The notes under the pieces are model-generated. The model was given only the letters and a program-made list of their open reading frames with translations, was not told where the DNA came from and made no database searches. This document shows, piece by piece, positions 55,282 to 63,007 of a stretch of DNA of 64,000 nt (position 1 is the first letter of the stretch; the number at the start of each line of letters is the position of its first letter). The DNA is from Planctomycetota bacterium. Its GTDB lineage: Bacteria > Planctomycetota > Planctomycetia > Pirellulales > Pirellulaceae. The stretch spans positions 1 through 64,000 of the forward strand of contig JAFLCP010000006.1 in NCBI GenBank assembly GCA_017303505.1, read 5' to 3'. The position numbers and the translations under genes are program-made.

Positions 55282-55323
55282 GCAAAAGAAAAGAGGTAGC
55301 TTTCTCATTCGAAAAGCTACCTC
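55282..55323 (-). terminator. Intrinsic terminator after the DPFGG-rich secreted protein gene
   Basis: On the minus strand: GAGGTAGCTTT, loop TCGAATGA, AAAGCTACCTC, then TTTTCTTTT. The 11-pair stem lies 47 bases after the stop codon at 55370 and ends transcription before the PPC-like protein gene. Confidence 0.88.
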
Positions 55324-55369
55324 TCGTTAATTCTAACCGACAACATACTGCTGTTGGTACAAGTGGAAA

Positions 55370-56083
55370 TTAGTTTCCACCGAATGGATCGTCTTCCGCA
55401 GGTTTAGCACCACCGCTAGAACCGCCAAACGGATCGTCTTCGGCAGGAGCGGGCTTGGCAGGAGCATCATCACCAAATGGATTGTCGCCCTCAGCTGCTG
55501 GAGCTGGAGTTGCTGGCTTGTTTTCATCAACAGTAGGAGCACCGTCCTGCATTTTCTCTGGGTTCGCAAACGGATCGTTTGCAGCTACATCAGGCTTGGT
55601 CTCAACCACAGGTGGTGTCGACGCAGCAGGGCGAACCATTTCTGCATCGCTCTTCTTCACCGATTCATATTGATCGCGAAGAATTTGAGCTTTGTTGGCT
55701 TGAGCAGTGAGACGTGCCTTGCGGCGAGCGTCTTCGATTTGCAGACGATTGGCACCTTGGATACGAGCCAAAGCCTTACCTACCTCAACAGCTCGCTTGC
55801 TGGAAACTTCCAGACCAGCGCCCTTGTCGAAATCAACAACTGCTTCGTCGGTCATTCCCATGCTCGCTTTAACCAAGCCACGGAAATAGAAGACTCGTGG
55901 ATCGGTGGAACCAGCGGTGTCCGCGTCATTTAGAAAAGTTAACGCCCCAGTTGTATCGCCAGCAAAATAGGCGTGAACACCTCGGCCATAAAGTTCACTC
56001 AAGACATCTTGAGCCGAACAAGCAGCAGGGAGCGAAACTAACGAACCGAAAGCTAATAGTGCGAATGCGAACCGGCGAGCCAT
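55370..56083 (-). CDS. Secreted TPR-like protein with acidic DPFGG tail
   Basis: A 237-residue exported protein. The signal peptide MARRFAFALLAFGSLVSLPA ends near CSAQD. Residues 28-105 form a TPR pair (ELYGRGVHAYFAGDTTGALT; FYFRGLVKASMGMTDEAVVD), followed by a basic helix (ANRLQIEDARRKARLTAQAN). The last 90 residues are low complexity, rich in Ala, Pro, Asp and Gly, with repeated NPFGDD and DDPFGG units. AGAGGA lies before the ATG. The tail could be a short linear binding motif array. The function is unknown. Confidence 0.82.
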   Translation of the reverse strand: MARRFAFALLAFGSLVSLPAACSAQDVLSELYGRGVHAYFAGDTTGALTFLNDADTAGSTDPRVFYFRGLVKASMGMTDEAVVDFDKGAGLEVSSKRAVEVGKALARIQGANRLQIEDARRKARLTAQANKAQILRDQYESVKKSDAEMVRPAASTPPVVETKPDVAANDPFANPEKMQDGAPTVDENKPATPAPAAEGDNPFGDDAPAKPAPAEDDPFGGSSGGAKPAEDDPFGGN

Positions 56084-56261
56084 GTCCGGCTATCCTCTCG
56101 AAAAGGGGAGCAATAAATCAATCCGTACCGTCAATTCCTTTATGGTAATTCGCCCAAACCGCAATAGCAACCAAATGACAGGTTTGCAGAAAGATGATCG
56201 CGGGTACAATCTACGGTGTTCATTCATTTCACCCCCATAATGTAGTAAAGTATCCCCGGTT

Positions 56262-57494
56262 ATGAAGAACATTGTTGCCGTTCTCCCCTTTGTTGCGATG
56301 ACCTTTGTGAGTTGGGGCGTTTATGGCCCACTGCTGCACGAAGGCAAACATGCCATGGAAGAAAGCAGCCTTCGCCCATTTGTGGGGGTAGGAATCGCTT
56401 ATTTCATTATCGCTGTCATTGTTCCCGTGCTCATGCTTCGCAAAGGTGAAAAAGGGCATTGGTCGGTCGGCGGTACCCTCCTCTCCTTCTTGGCCGGCAG
56501 CGTGGGTGCCCTGGGTGCACTGGGCGTTATTCTGGCTCTCACCGCCGGTGGAAAACCTGTTTTTGTGATGCCAGTGGTGTTCGGATTTGCCCCGGTCGTT
56601 AACACTCTGGTCACTTCTTACCTCAGCAAAACGTTTGATCAAATCAATCCAAAGTTTCTCGCTGGCATGCTGGCGGTTGCCCTGGGTGCCGTCGGGGTTC
56701 TGGTTTTCAAACCCGCAACTCCGGCTCCAAAGCCCCATGCCGATTCTTCCCATGCGGAAGTTAAGCCTGCTTCGTTGCTGCTTTTGCAAGACAATGCAGC
56801 CCCTTCAGCAGGAGCCAAACAAGACGAAGCTAAAACAGAAGAAGCGGGAAAGCCTGAAGCCGCTCAAGAAGAGCCTGCCAAAGAAGAAAACGCAAAAACA
56901 GTAGACGAGCCAGCCAATACATCTGCCGCAAAAGAAGAGGCTAAACCCGCAGTAGAAGGCGAATCGAAACCAGAAGCCACGAAGAACGCAGCAGCGAGCG
57001 CACCATCGCCGCTAAATTCGCGGGTCATTGGAGCTCTCATCATGGCAGCACTCTGCTGGGGATCGTATGGACCGTTCTTGCATATCGGTCAAATGAAAAT
57101 GGGAGGTAGCCGCTTGCGTCCTTTCTGTTGCGTCGGCCTGGCATACTTCCTCATCGCCGTTGCAGTACCACTGTTGATTCTTTCTGTGTGGAACGAACCA
57201 GGACGCTGGACAATGAGTGGAACGGCGTGGTCCATCGCTGCAGGTTCCGCAGGTGCATTGGGCGCTTTGGGAATCATCCTGGCATTCAACTTTGGTGGTA
57301 AACCGATCTACGTTATGCCGTTGATCTTTGGATTTGCTCCGGTTGTGAACACGTTAACAACCATGGCAACTGCAGGCACGATGTCAGCAGTCAGCGTCCC
57401 TTTCATTTGCAGCTTGGGAGTCGTTATCACAGGCGCAGTCACGGTATTGATCTTTGCTCCGAAACCAAAGCCGCACGCTGCTCCAGCGAAATAA
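56262..57494 (+). CDS. Internally duplicated polytopic membrane protein
   Basis: A 410-residue inner-membrane protein of two homologous halves. Residues 1-150 and about 250-405 each contain roughly five membrane segments and share WGxYGPxLH, RPFxxVGxAYFxIAV, GSxGALGALGxILA and GGKPxxVMPxxFGFAPVVNTL, at an offset of about 248 residues. The linker (about 150-250) is rich in Glu, Ala and Lys. The fold resembles five-helix DMT/EamA-like units, so a transporter is plausible; no substrate can be named. It is isolated between divergent and convergent neighbours. Internal duplication in one gene is clear from the sequence. Confidence 0.83.
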   Translation: MKNIVAVLPFVAMTFVSWGVYGPLLHEGKHAMEESSLRPFVGVGIAYFIIAVIVPVLMLRKGEKGHWSVGGTLLSFLAGSVGALGALGVILALTAGGKPVFVMPVVFGFAPVVNTLVTSYLSKTFDQINPKFLAGMLAVALGAVGVLVFKPATPAPKPHADSSHAEVKPASLLLLQDNAAPSAGAKQDEAKTEEAGKPEAAQEEPAKEENAKTVDEPANTSAAKEEAKPAVEGESKPEATKNAAASAPSPLNSRVIGALIMAALCWGSYGPFLHIGQMKMGGSRLRPFCCVGLAYFLIAVAVPLLILSVWNEPGRWTMSGTAWSIAAGSAGALGALGIILAFNFGGKPIYVMPLIFGFAPVVNTLTTMATAGTMSAVSVPFICSLGVVITGAVTVLIFAPKPKPHAAPAK

Positions 57495-57545
57495 CGCATC
57501 ATACATCAATGCTAGTCCAAGGCTTTTAGCTTTGACGATTCAAAA

Positions 57546-57590
57546 AAAACGCTCGCAGCCAGGAACTCTCCTAGCTGCGAGCGTTTTATT
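57546..57590. terminator. Bidirectional intrinsic terminator after the duplicated membrane protein
   Basis: AAAACGCTCGCAGC, loop of 14 bases, GCTGCGAGCGTTTT, with an A-run before and TATTTT after. The 14-pair stem lies 51 bases after the stop at 57494 and also faces the 3' end of trmB. Confidence 0.92.
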
Positions 57591-57644
57591 TTATATCCAC
57601 TGTGTTGTGTGCTGCGCTGAACATGCCCCGCAGCATTGACACGG

Positions 57645-58226
57645 CTATACTTTACGAAACAACGATCGATAAACGGGTAGTTGGTTCAAGCGAGTCCGAC
57701 GCTCAAAATGCGTGCGATAGTCCATATCGTTTTCGGGTGGAGTTTCTGGTACGAATTCGGGTCCGATCAGTTTAGTGTGCTCAGCCAACAGTTCCAAGGT
57801 GCTCTCAAAATACTCCAACACGTCAGTCCAAAAATGGAGTTCCCCCCCCGGCTTCAAGGTTCGCTCGATGTTCTTCACCATACCTTCGTTGAGAACGCGT
57901 CTCTTTTTATGACGCTTCTTCCACCAAGGATCCGGGAAATATACATGGACTTCATCGAATGAATCAGGGTTTTGCTCCGCCATCCAACGACATGCATCGA
58001 CCGCTAAGCAACATGCATGTTGATGCCCCATCTTGGTCAACTTAGCATGCGACATTTCGGCATATTTCTTCGCAAGTTCCAGGCCGATTATCTCATGCTC
58101 TGGATACATCTTGGCATAGCGGCAAAGGAACAACCCTTTGCCACTACCAACTTCCACGATGCGTTTGCGAAGCACTCCGTTATCAGCGGTTGCCGTTGTC
58201 GGCAACACTTCAACATGATCAGACAT
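57645..58226 (-). CDS. trmB: tRNA (guanine-N7-)-methyltransferase
   Basis: SAM-dependent enzyme that makes m7G46 in the variable loop of tRNA. The 193-residue protein has the SAM motif VEVGSGKGLFLCRYAKMYP, the family's IIGLELAKKYAEMSHAKL, and the diagnostic VHVYFPDPWWKKRHKKRRVL followed by GGELHFWTDVLEYFE. The ATG at 58226 lies two bases past the DUF1080 stop, so translation is likely coupled. The N-terminus is short compared with E. coli TrmB (239). Confidence 0.93.
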   Translation of the reverse strand: MSDHVEVLPTTATADNGVLRKRIVEVGSGKGLFLCRYAKMYPEHEIIGLELAKKYAEMSHAKLTKMGHQHACCLAVDACRWMAEQNPDSFDEVHVYFPDPWWKKRHKKRRVLNEGMVKNIERTLKPGGELHFWTDVLEYFESTLELLAEHTKLIGPEFVPETPPENDMDYRTHFERRTRLNQLPVYRSLFRKV

Positions 58227-58228
58227 CT

Positions 58229-59236
58229 CTATTTTTCAACAATCCAAATATTGCGGAAGGCGACAGGGTTACCATGATCTTGCAAGAAAATTGCACCGGG
58301 TGAATTGGCTTCACCTTCTCGACCAGGAGTTGCTTTTGGAAACACTAAATCCTTGTGAATAACAACGCCATTGTGTCGAATGGTTGCAGTCGCATCACTG
58401 GTCTTTTTACCCGCCGCATCATATTTAGCTGCGGTGAAGTCCACATCGTAGGTTTGCCATCGCAGCGGCGGATAGCACATGTTTACTTTAGGCCGAGCGA
58501 TCTGATAGATTCCACCGCACTCATTGTTTTCACCCGACAAACCAAACGAATCGAGAATCTGAACTTCATAGCGGCTTTGCAAATACATGCCGCTATTGCC
58601 GCGTCCTTGTCCACGGCTTTGTGGCATAAAAGGTGTTCGGAATTCTAAATGCAGAGTGAAGTCGTTGAACTTTTTCTTGGACGATGTACCGATATCCAAA
58701 TATCCCTCAGCAGTCAGGCGACCACCTTCCCAATCGTCAGCATTCTTACCATCAAACAGCACCACCGCACCTTCTGGTGCCTTCGCGCCCAAGGTTGAAC
58801 TTTCACGTTCTACTTTTTGAAGAGTGCCCAAAGTGGTTCCGCTAAGATCTTGAACTTTAAGAGTCTTACCATCAACGACCAATTGGAATTCATTGCTGAC
58901 AAACTTAGCCGTTTCACCTTCCAAACTACCATCGCTTTCGCGAACCGACTCATTTGGATCGAACCCATCTCCCGGCAAGCCACCGGGATAACCAACGGCG
59001 TGAAACTTACCGTTCCCGAGGGCGATGACCTGAGCCCCCCAAGTCCGGCCACCATCAGCATCGATTACGCCAAGGTATTCACCCTGAATTTTGTAATCGA
59101 TGCCCGCTTTCGCAACATCAATAATGGTTAGATCTTCTGCATAAATCGATGCAGATAGCATAGCGGAGGAGGAAAACGCCAAGCCAAAACATACAGCACG
59201 GCAGAAGCGGGAGAGGTTCTTTCTCAACATAAACAT
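58229..59236 (-). CDS. Secreted DUF1080 (3-keto-disaccharide hydrolase-like) protein
   Basis: A 335-residue exported protein if started at the ATG at 59236, which has CAGG upstream; a GTG eight codons earlier is possible. After a signal peptide, residues about 30-145 are a beta-rich region with GRTWGAQVIALGNGKFHAVG. The C-terminal DUF1080/concanavalin-like domain (about 150-335) has AVVLFDGKNADDWEGGRLTA, then DFTLHLEFRTPFMP, GNSGMYLQSRYEVQILDSFG and VAFRNIWIVEK. This domain is abundant in planctomycetes and some members act on oxidised sugars; catalytic identity cannot be read here. It ends two bases before trmB on the same strand. Confidence 0.86.
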   Translation of the reverse strand: MFMLRKNLSRFCRAVCFGLAFSSSAMLSASIYAEDLTIIDVAKAGIDYKIQGEYLGVIDADGGRTWGAQVIALGNGKFHAVGYPGGLPGDGFDPNESVRESDGSLEGETAKFVSNEFQLVVDGKTLKVQDLSGTTLGTLQKVERESSTLGAKAPEGAVVLFDGKNADDWEGGRLTAEGYLDIGTSSKKKFNDFTLHLEFRTPFMPQSRGQGRGNSGMYLQSRYEVQILDSFGLSGENNECGGIYQIARPKVNMCYPPLRWQTYDVDFTAAKYDAAGKKTSDATATIRHNGVVIHKDLVFPKATPGREGEANSPGAIFLQDHGNPVAFRNIWIVEK

Positions 59237-59340
59237 GGGTACCTGAGAGACTCGTGTCACGGAATCAGTGATGCATCTTTGCTTAAAAGACTACACGGAA
59301 GCTTGCCCCCTCTCAACAGCTAATCCCGCAAAGCACCAAC

Positions 59341-59382
59341 AAAAAAGCGTCCGGAATCCAAAGTTCCCGGACGCTTCTTTTT
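59341..59382. terminator. Intrinsic terminator between the secreted protein and DUF1080 genes
   Basis: AAAAAAGCGTCCGG, loop AATCCAAAGTTC, CCGGACGCTTCTTTTTT. The minus-strand reading ends in T6 and lies 25 bases after the stop at 59407, so it serves the secreted protein gene. The A-run and T-run make it potentially bidirectional. Confidence 0.88.
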
Positions 59383-59406
59383 TGTCAACTGACGATCGAT
59401 TTCTGC

Positions 59407-61056
59407 TTATTGAGGAGCGTTGCCTTGGTTCATGGAACCAGCAGCTCGCAATACGCCTTCTTCCACGGTAAAGCGATAGACCATACCGCGTGGAATCGAG
59501 CGGGACTGCAGCATTACGTGATCCTTGTCTGGGAAGTCCGTAATCGCTTTGACGGCAACTTCCAGAATCGGGTTCGATTCAATCGATTGTGCATATCGCA
59601 AGAACTGACCGACCTGAATCACAAATTCGAATGGCGAAACCTTGACCTTACCCTTCGAGGCATTGGTATCGATAACCGACTTCAACAATTCATCTCCACC
59701 TGAACCGACAGCGACAAAGAACGATTTCTTGCCGGTACCGATAACGATCGGGAGTTCAGTGCCGAAGATCTGCTGAGCCTTTCCTTGATCAGGAACGGGA
59801 ACCGAAACGGTGTGGAAAGTAACGTCTTTGTAGGTCGAAGCGTCGAAGTTGATGTTTGGAACTTCTGGGTTGCCCTTAACTTCTTCGAAGATGCTCTTCA
59901 GGTCGCTTGCCAATTGCTCGCCATCAGCGATTCGACCACCCATTACAGAGCGGAACTTGTCGCCATCCAAAACAACTGCTGCACCGCCGTCAAACACACC
60001 TTCCTTGACGGTTTTGGTCAATAAGCTGAACATCTTTTCGATAACAGCCTTAGCAACTTCTTTGCCCTTACCTTCAGGAATCTCATCGTTGTCATCAACC
60101 TGTGCCAACGCTTGAGCCTTCGCAGTTTCCAAGCTGGTTACAGCTTGAGCGGCATCCTTCTCGGCAATCAAAGAACCAAATCGCAATGTGGCTGCTGCAT
60201 TTTCGATCATGAAACCAGCGAATTCTGTGGTCATCTCTTGCTGCTTCAGAAGGTCGGCAGCCATGTCGGTGCCTTCCAAGGCCTGAACACCGAAGTCCAT
60301 GTAGGTCTTCTTCGAGGACGAATCAATGTTCCATCCGATGACAACTTCATCCATTTCGGTGAACGATTTTTCTAGCTGTGCCAGAGTTTGCTCAGCAGCA
60401 GCTTCAGCCTGCTCTTGTTGCTCTTCTGTTTGGTTTTCAGCTTGCAATTCCATAGCTTGTTCAAGGGAATTGCTTACTTGGTCCATGAACATCGTCTTCA
60501 ACTCTTCAGGGATGTTCTTGACGATGAAGCGAGCAGATACGTTGTAGCTATCTTCGCTTTTTGGAACGATGGTGGTTGGATCTTCTGGCAAGCCTTCCAA
60601 TACACCTTCATCCATACCAACGTACAACCACTTTTCGGTCTTTAATGCGAAAACAGGGGTTGCTCCAACGTCCATTGCGTACTTGCCGTCACCCAAATCA
60701 TCAGGTTCGCCAAAGTTCTGGAGCGATTCCATGAACTTATCAAAGTCAGCCAATGGGAGATAAGCGACTACAGAAGGAGTCTCACCTTGCATGGCAACCA
60801 AAACACCAGCTGGACGTTCTGTGTCCAAGCCTTGGCTATATTGATCCACCATGAGATTGACGAATCCACCGATTTGTGGCGAACCAACTGACCTCATCAA
60901 ATAAACAATGTCAGGCTGAACTTTTTTCAGTTCTCCAATGGTCACCACTGCCATCGGTTTTTCGAAAATTGACTGGGCTCGCAATGCACTAATGGCAGGG
61001 CTTACCAACATCAACAGGGAAAGAAGCCCCACACGGGGCAAAGACCAACGAGCCAT
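59407..61056 (-). CDS. Secreted protein of unknown function
   Basis: A 549-residue exported protein. The ATG at 61056 (MARWSLPRVGLLSLLMLVSP) has AGGAG seven bases upstream and directly begins a signal peptide ending near ALRAQ; a longer frame extends 13 codons upstream. The mature protein has alternating beta and helical segments, with AVVTIGELKKVQPDIVYLMR, VVAYLPLADFDKFMESLQNF, a Gln/Glu/Ala-rich helix (about 215-250), and a repeated theme in FAGFMIENAAATLRFGSLIA and FFVAVGSGGDELLKSVIDTN. No catalytic motif is recognised. Two-part similarity (VFALKTEKWLYVGMDEGVLE against KKSFFVAVGSGGDELLKSVI) suggests an internal repeat. Likely soluble in the periplasm or exposed. Confidence 0.82.
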   Translation of the reverse strand: MARWSLPRVGLLSLLMLVSPAISALRAQSIFEKPMAVVTIGELKKVQPDIVYLMRSVGSPQIGGFVNLMVDQYSQGLDTERPAGVLVAMQGETPSVVAYLPLADFDKFMESLQNFGEPDDLGDGKYAMDVGATPVFALKTEKWLYVGMDEGVLEGLPEDPTTIVPKSEDSYNVSARFIVKNIPEELKTMFMDQVSNSLEQAMELQAENQTEEQQEQAEAAAEQTLAQLEKSFTEMDEVVIGWNIDSSSKKTYMDFGVQALEGTDMAADLLKQQEMTTEFAGFMIENAAATLRFGSLIAEKDAAQAVTSLETAKAQALAQVDDNDEIPEGKGKEVAKAVIEKMFSLLTKTVKEGVFDGGAAVVLDGDKFRSVMGGRIADGEQLASDLKSIFEEVKGNPEVPNINFDASTYKDVTFHTVSVPVPDQGKAQQIFGTELPIVIGTGKKSFFVAVGSGGDELLKSVIDTNASKGKVKVSPFEFVIQVGQFLRYAQSIESNPILEVAVKAITDFPDKDHVMLQSRSIPRGMVYRFTVEEGVLRAAGSMNQGNAPQ

Positions 61057-61366
61057 CCGCTTCTCCTTCGTACGTTTTGATAAGTAGAACTGCAAGCCTC
61101 ACATGAAACATGCGCGACCTGCAGATATCGTTTTAGAAAACTCTGCGAAAGACCATCACAATGTCTAACGCCAACAAGTCATCTTTCTGGCAATCCATGC
61201 AATCCGTAGGTACTCAACCGTTACCCAAAATCAGGTAACCATAGAGCGAGCTACTTGGAATTCAAACCAGATGCTGCGTGTTACCCTGGGCTGAATGAAA
61301 TAGTTTCATGAGTCAAATTGTCCCAGCCAACGGTTCGAGGAAATTCGTCGTTGGCGCGGCGGTTGT
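61057..61366. other. 310-base intergenic stretch between infA and the secreted protein gene
   Basis: No gene is seen on either strand. It holds the promoter and leader of the downstream minus-strand gene and the end of infA. A small palindrome ATGAAA-TAG-TTTCAT lies at 61295-61309, and CCAACG...CGTTGG forms a short hairpin at about 61325-61353 without a T-run. Neither can be assigned. Confidence 0.4.
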
Positions 61367-61588
61367 TTAGCGTTCGCGGAAGACGATGCGACCTTTGGTG
61401 AGATCGTAAGGCGACAACTCAACACGAACCTTATCTCCTGGAACAATCTTAATGAAGTTCTTGCGCATGCGTCCTGCGACGTGTGCCAGAACTTCTGTTC
61501 CGGTATCCAATTGAACACGGAAACGCGTGTTTGCTAACGCTTGCGTTACAGTTCCTTCTACTTCAAATGCTTCTTCGTTCTTGGACAT
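61367..61588 (-). CDS. infA: Translation initiation factor IF-1
   Basis: A 73-residue S1/OB-fold protein that binds the ribosomal A site during initiation. The sequence shows the IF-1 core: [20 protein letters not shown], then [20 protein letters not shown] and [18 protein letters not shown] at the C-terminus. Length equals the usual 72-73. It is a single gene here with no ribosomal-protein operon next to it, in contrast to its common place near rpmJ in many bacteria. Confidence 0.97.
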   Translation of the reverse strand: MSKNEEAFEVEGTVTQALANTRFRVQLDTGTEVLAHVAGRMRKNFIKIVPGDKVRVELSPYDLTKGRIVFRER

Positions 61589-61798
61589 AAATTCCTAACT
61601 CAAATTACCCAGCAGCAACCGCCAAACCGCAGAAATCAGGAACTCATCAACAGGATTCATCCCTTTTGCCCTTCCGCTTTGACTCCTCGTGAATCAAGTT
61701 ATACGGGGAGAATGGTCATTTCGTCTACCAGTTAATGACAGTTTCATTAAGCATTCCCGTTCTCGAGCGGTTTTCTGTTCCCTTTACGGACCTTCCTT

Positions 61799-63007
61799 GT
61801 GTCGCAATTTGCTTTCGTCGCCTGCCAAGTTGGTGCAGAACGCACCCTTTTTCAGCAACTTTCTCCGCCACAAGGGACTTGGAAAAAGGCCTTTTCTCGA
61901 CCGGGCTTCATCACGCTCAAGTTGGATGAAGCCGCGGCAGCGGAAGCCGAACCACTCACATCCTCTACCCCTTCGCTTCCATCGTCACCCTTCATTCGAA
62001 CTGCTGGCTGGGCCATCGGGCACGTCTCAGGTTCCAACGCGGAAGAATTAGCTGCTGCCGTATGCGACAAAATCGCAGAGCCACATCGCTGGAACGCCAT
62101 CCATTTTTGGCATCGCGATCCTACGGTCCCTGGTTGGAACGGATACGAGCCGGGGCCATCCGATGAAGACCAACTCAACATCACGGCCATCACGAACGCT
62201 TGGCAACAGAAGTTTCCTAGCGTCGCGGTTCCCCCCATCAATATTGTTGCCAAGGGTGGTGAAAAAGTTCTCGATGTGATCGCAGTCGAACCGAACCAGT
62301 GGTGGATTGGATTTCACGATGCCGTCGATCGACCAAGTTGTTGGCCTGGAGGTGTACTGCCCATTCATCGCCCCGCCAACATGATCAGCCGCGCTTATCT
62401 GAAAATCACGGAAGCCGTGGCTTGGTCGCGTTTCGATTGGCAACCTGGTGATCATGTCGTAGAAATTGGGAGTGCCCCTGGAGGTGCTTGCCAACGCTTG
62501 CTCGAAATTGGTCTCAACGTCACCGGCATTGATCCCGCTGAAATGCATGAATCTTTGATGGTTCATCCTAACTTCACGCATTGGCGCGGAAAGGCTGCTC
62601 AGCTCAAACGCAAAATGTTTCGCAAGTTCCGTTGGCTCACCGCAGATGCCAATGTCGCAGCAAGCTATACACTCGACGCTGTCGAAGCGGTAGTGACATA
62701 CCCTGGCGTCAAAGTCGAAGGAATGCTTCTCACGCTGAAAATGTCCGAATGGTCGCAGGCGAGTGAACTCGCGCAACACATCGCGCGCATCAAGTCGTGG
62801 GGCTTCCCGATGGTCGCGGTTCGGCAGCTCGCTTATAACCGTCGAGAGGTATGTGTGGCGGCTTGGCGATTGAAGTCGTCGTCGAAGTTCCGTTCGAAGA
62901 AGACGCGATCATCGAAGACACGGCGGTCAAAGCCTCTTGGGCCGAAGAGTCCAAATCGCCGCCGACCGGCAACTCCTGCAGACGCGCCCCCAACATCAGA
63001 GAATTAA
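61799..63007 (+). CDS. RlmM-like rRNA 2'-O-methyltransferase
   Basis: A 402-residue SAM-dependent enzyme with the FtsJ/RlmM core. The catalytic-lysine segment is SRAYLKITEA, the SAM motif VVEIGSAPGGACQRLLEIGL, the conserved acidic region DPAEM followed by LTADANVAASYTLDAVEAVV, and the second lysine in LLTLKMSEW. RlmM methylates C2498 of 23S rRNA; an rRNA target here is inferred from the family. The N-terminal half (about 1-190) corresponds to the substrate-binding part. The start is GTG at 61799 with no strong ribosome-binding site. After VCVAAWRLK a basic Ser/Lys/Arg/Pro tail of about 44 residues overlaps the convergent FabH-like gene. Confidence 0.82.
   Translation: MSQFAFVACQVGAERTLFQQLSPPQGTWKKAFSRPGFITLKLDEAAAAEAEPLTSSTPSLPSSPFIRTAGWAIGHVSGSNAEELAAAVCDKIAEPHRWNAIHFWHRDPTVPGWNGYEPGPSDEDQLNITAITNAWQQKFPSVAVPPINIVAKGGEKVLDVIAVEPNQWWIGFHDAVDRPSCWPGGVLPIHRPANMISRAYLKITEAVAWSRFDWQPGDHVVEIGSAPGGACQRLLEIGLNVTGIDPAEMHESLMVHPNFTHWRGKAAQLKRKMFRKFRWLTADANVAASYTLDAVEAVVTYPGVKVEGMLLTLKMSEWSQASELAQHIARIKSWGFPMVAVRQLAYNRREVCVAAWRLKSSSKFRSKKTRSSKTRRSKPLGPKSPNRRRPATPADAPPTSEN

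Noticed and set aside
61295-61353. Palindrome ATGAAA-TAG-TTTCAT and a CCAACG/CGTTGG hairpin near infA, considered as operator or tRNA-like element
   Set aside because: The palindrome is short and A/T-rich, the hairpin has no T-run, and no cloverleaf can be drawn.
62048-62779. A 243-residue minus-strand frame opposite the RlmM-like gene
   Set aside because: It lies opposite the conserved methyltransferase core and has no recognisable domain; only the FabH-like frame is credible on that strand.
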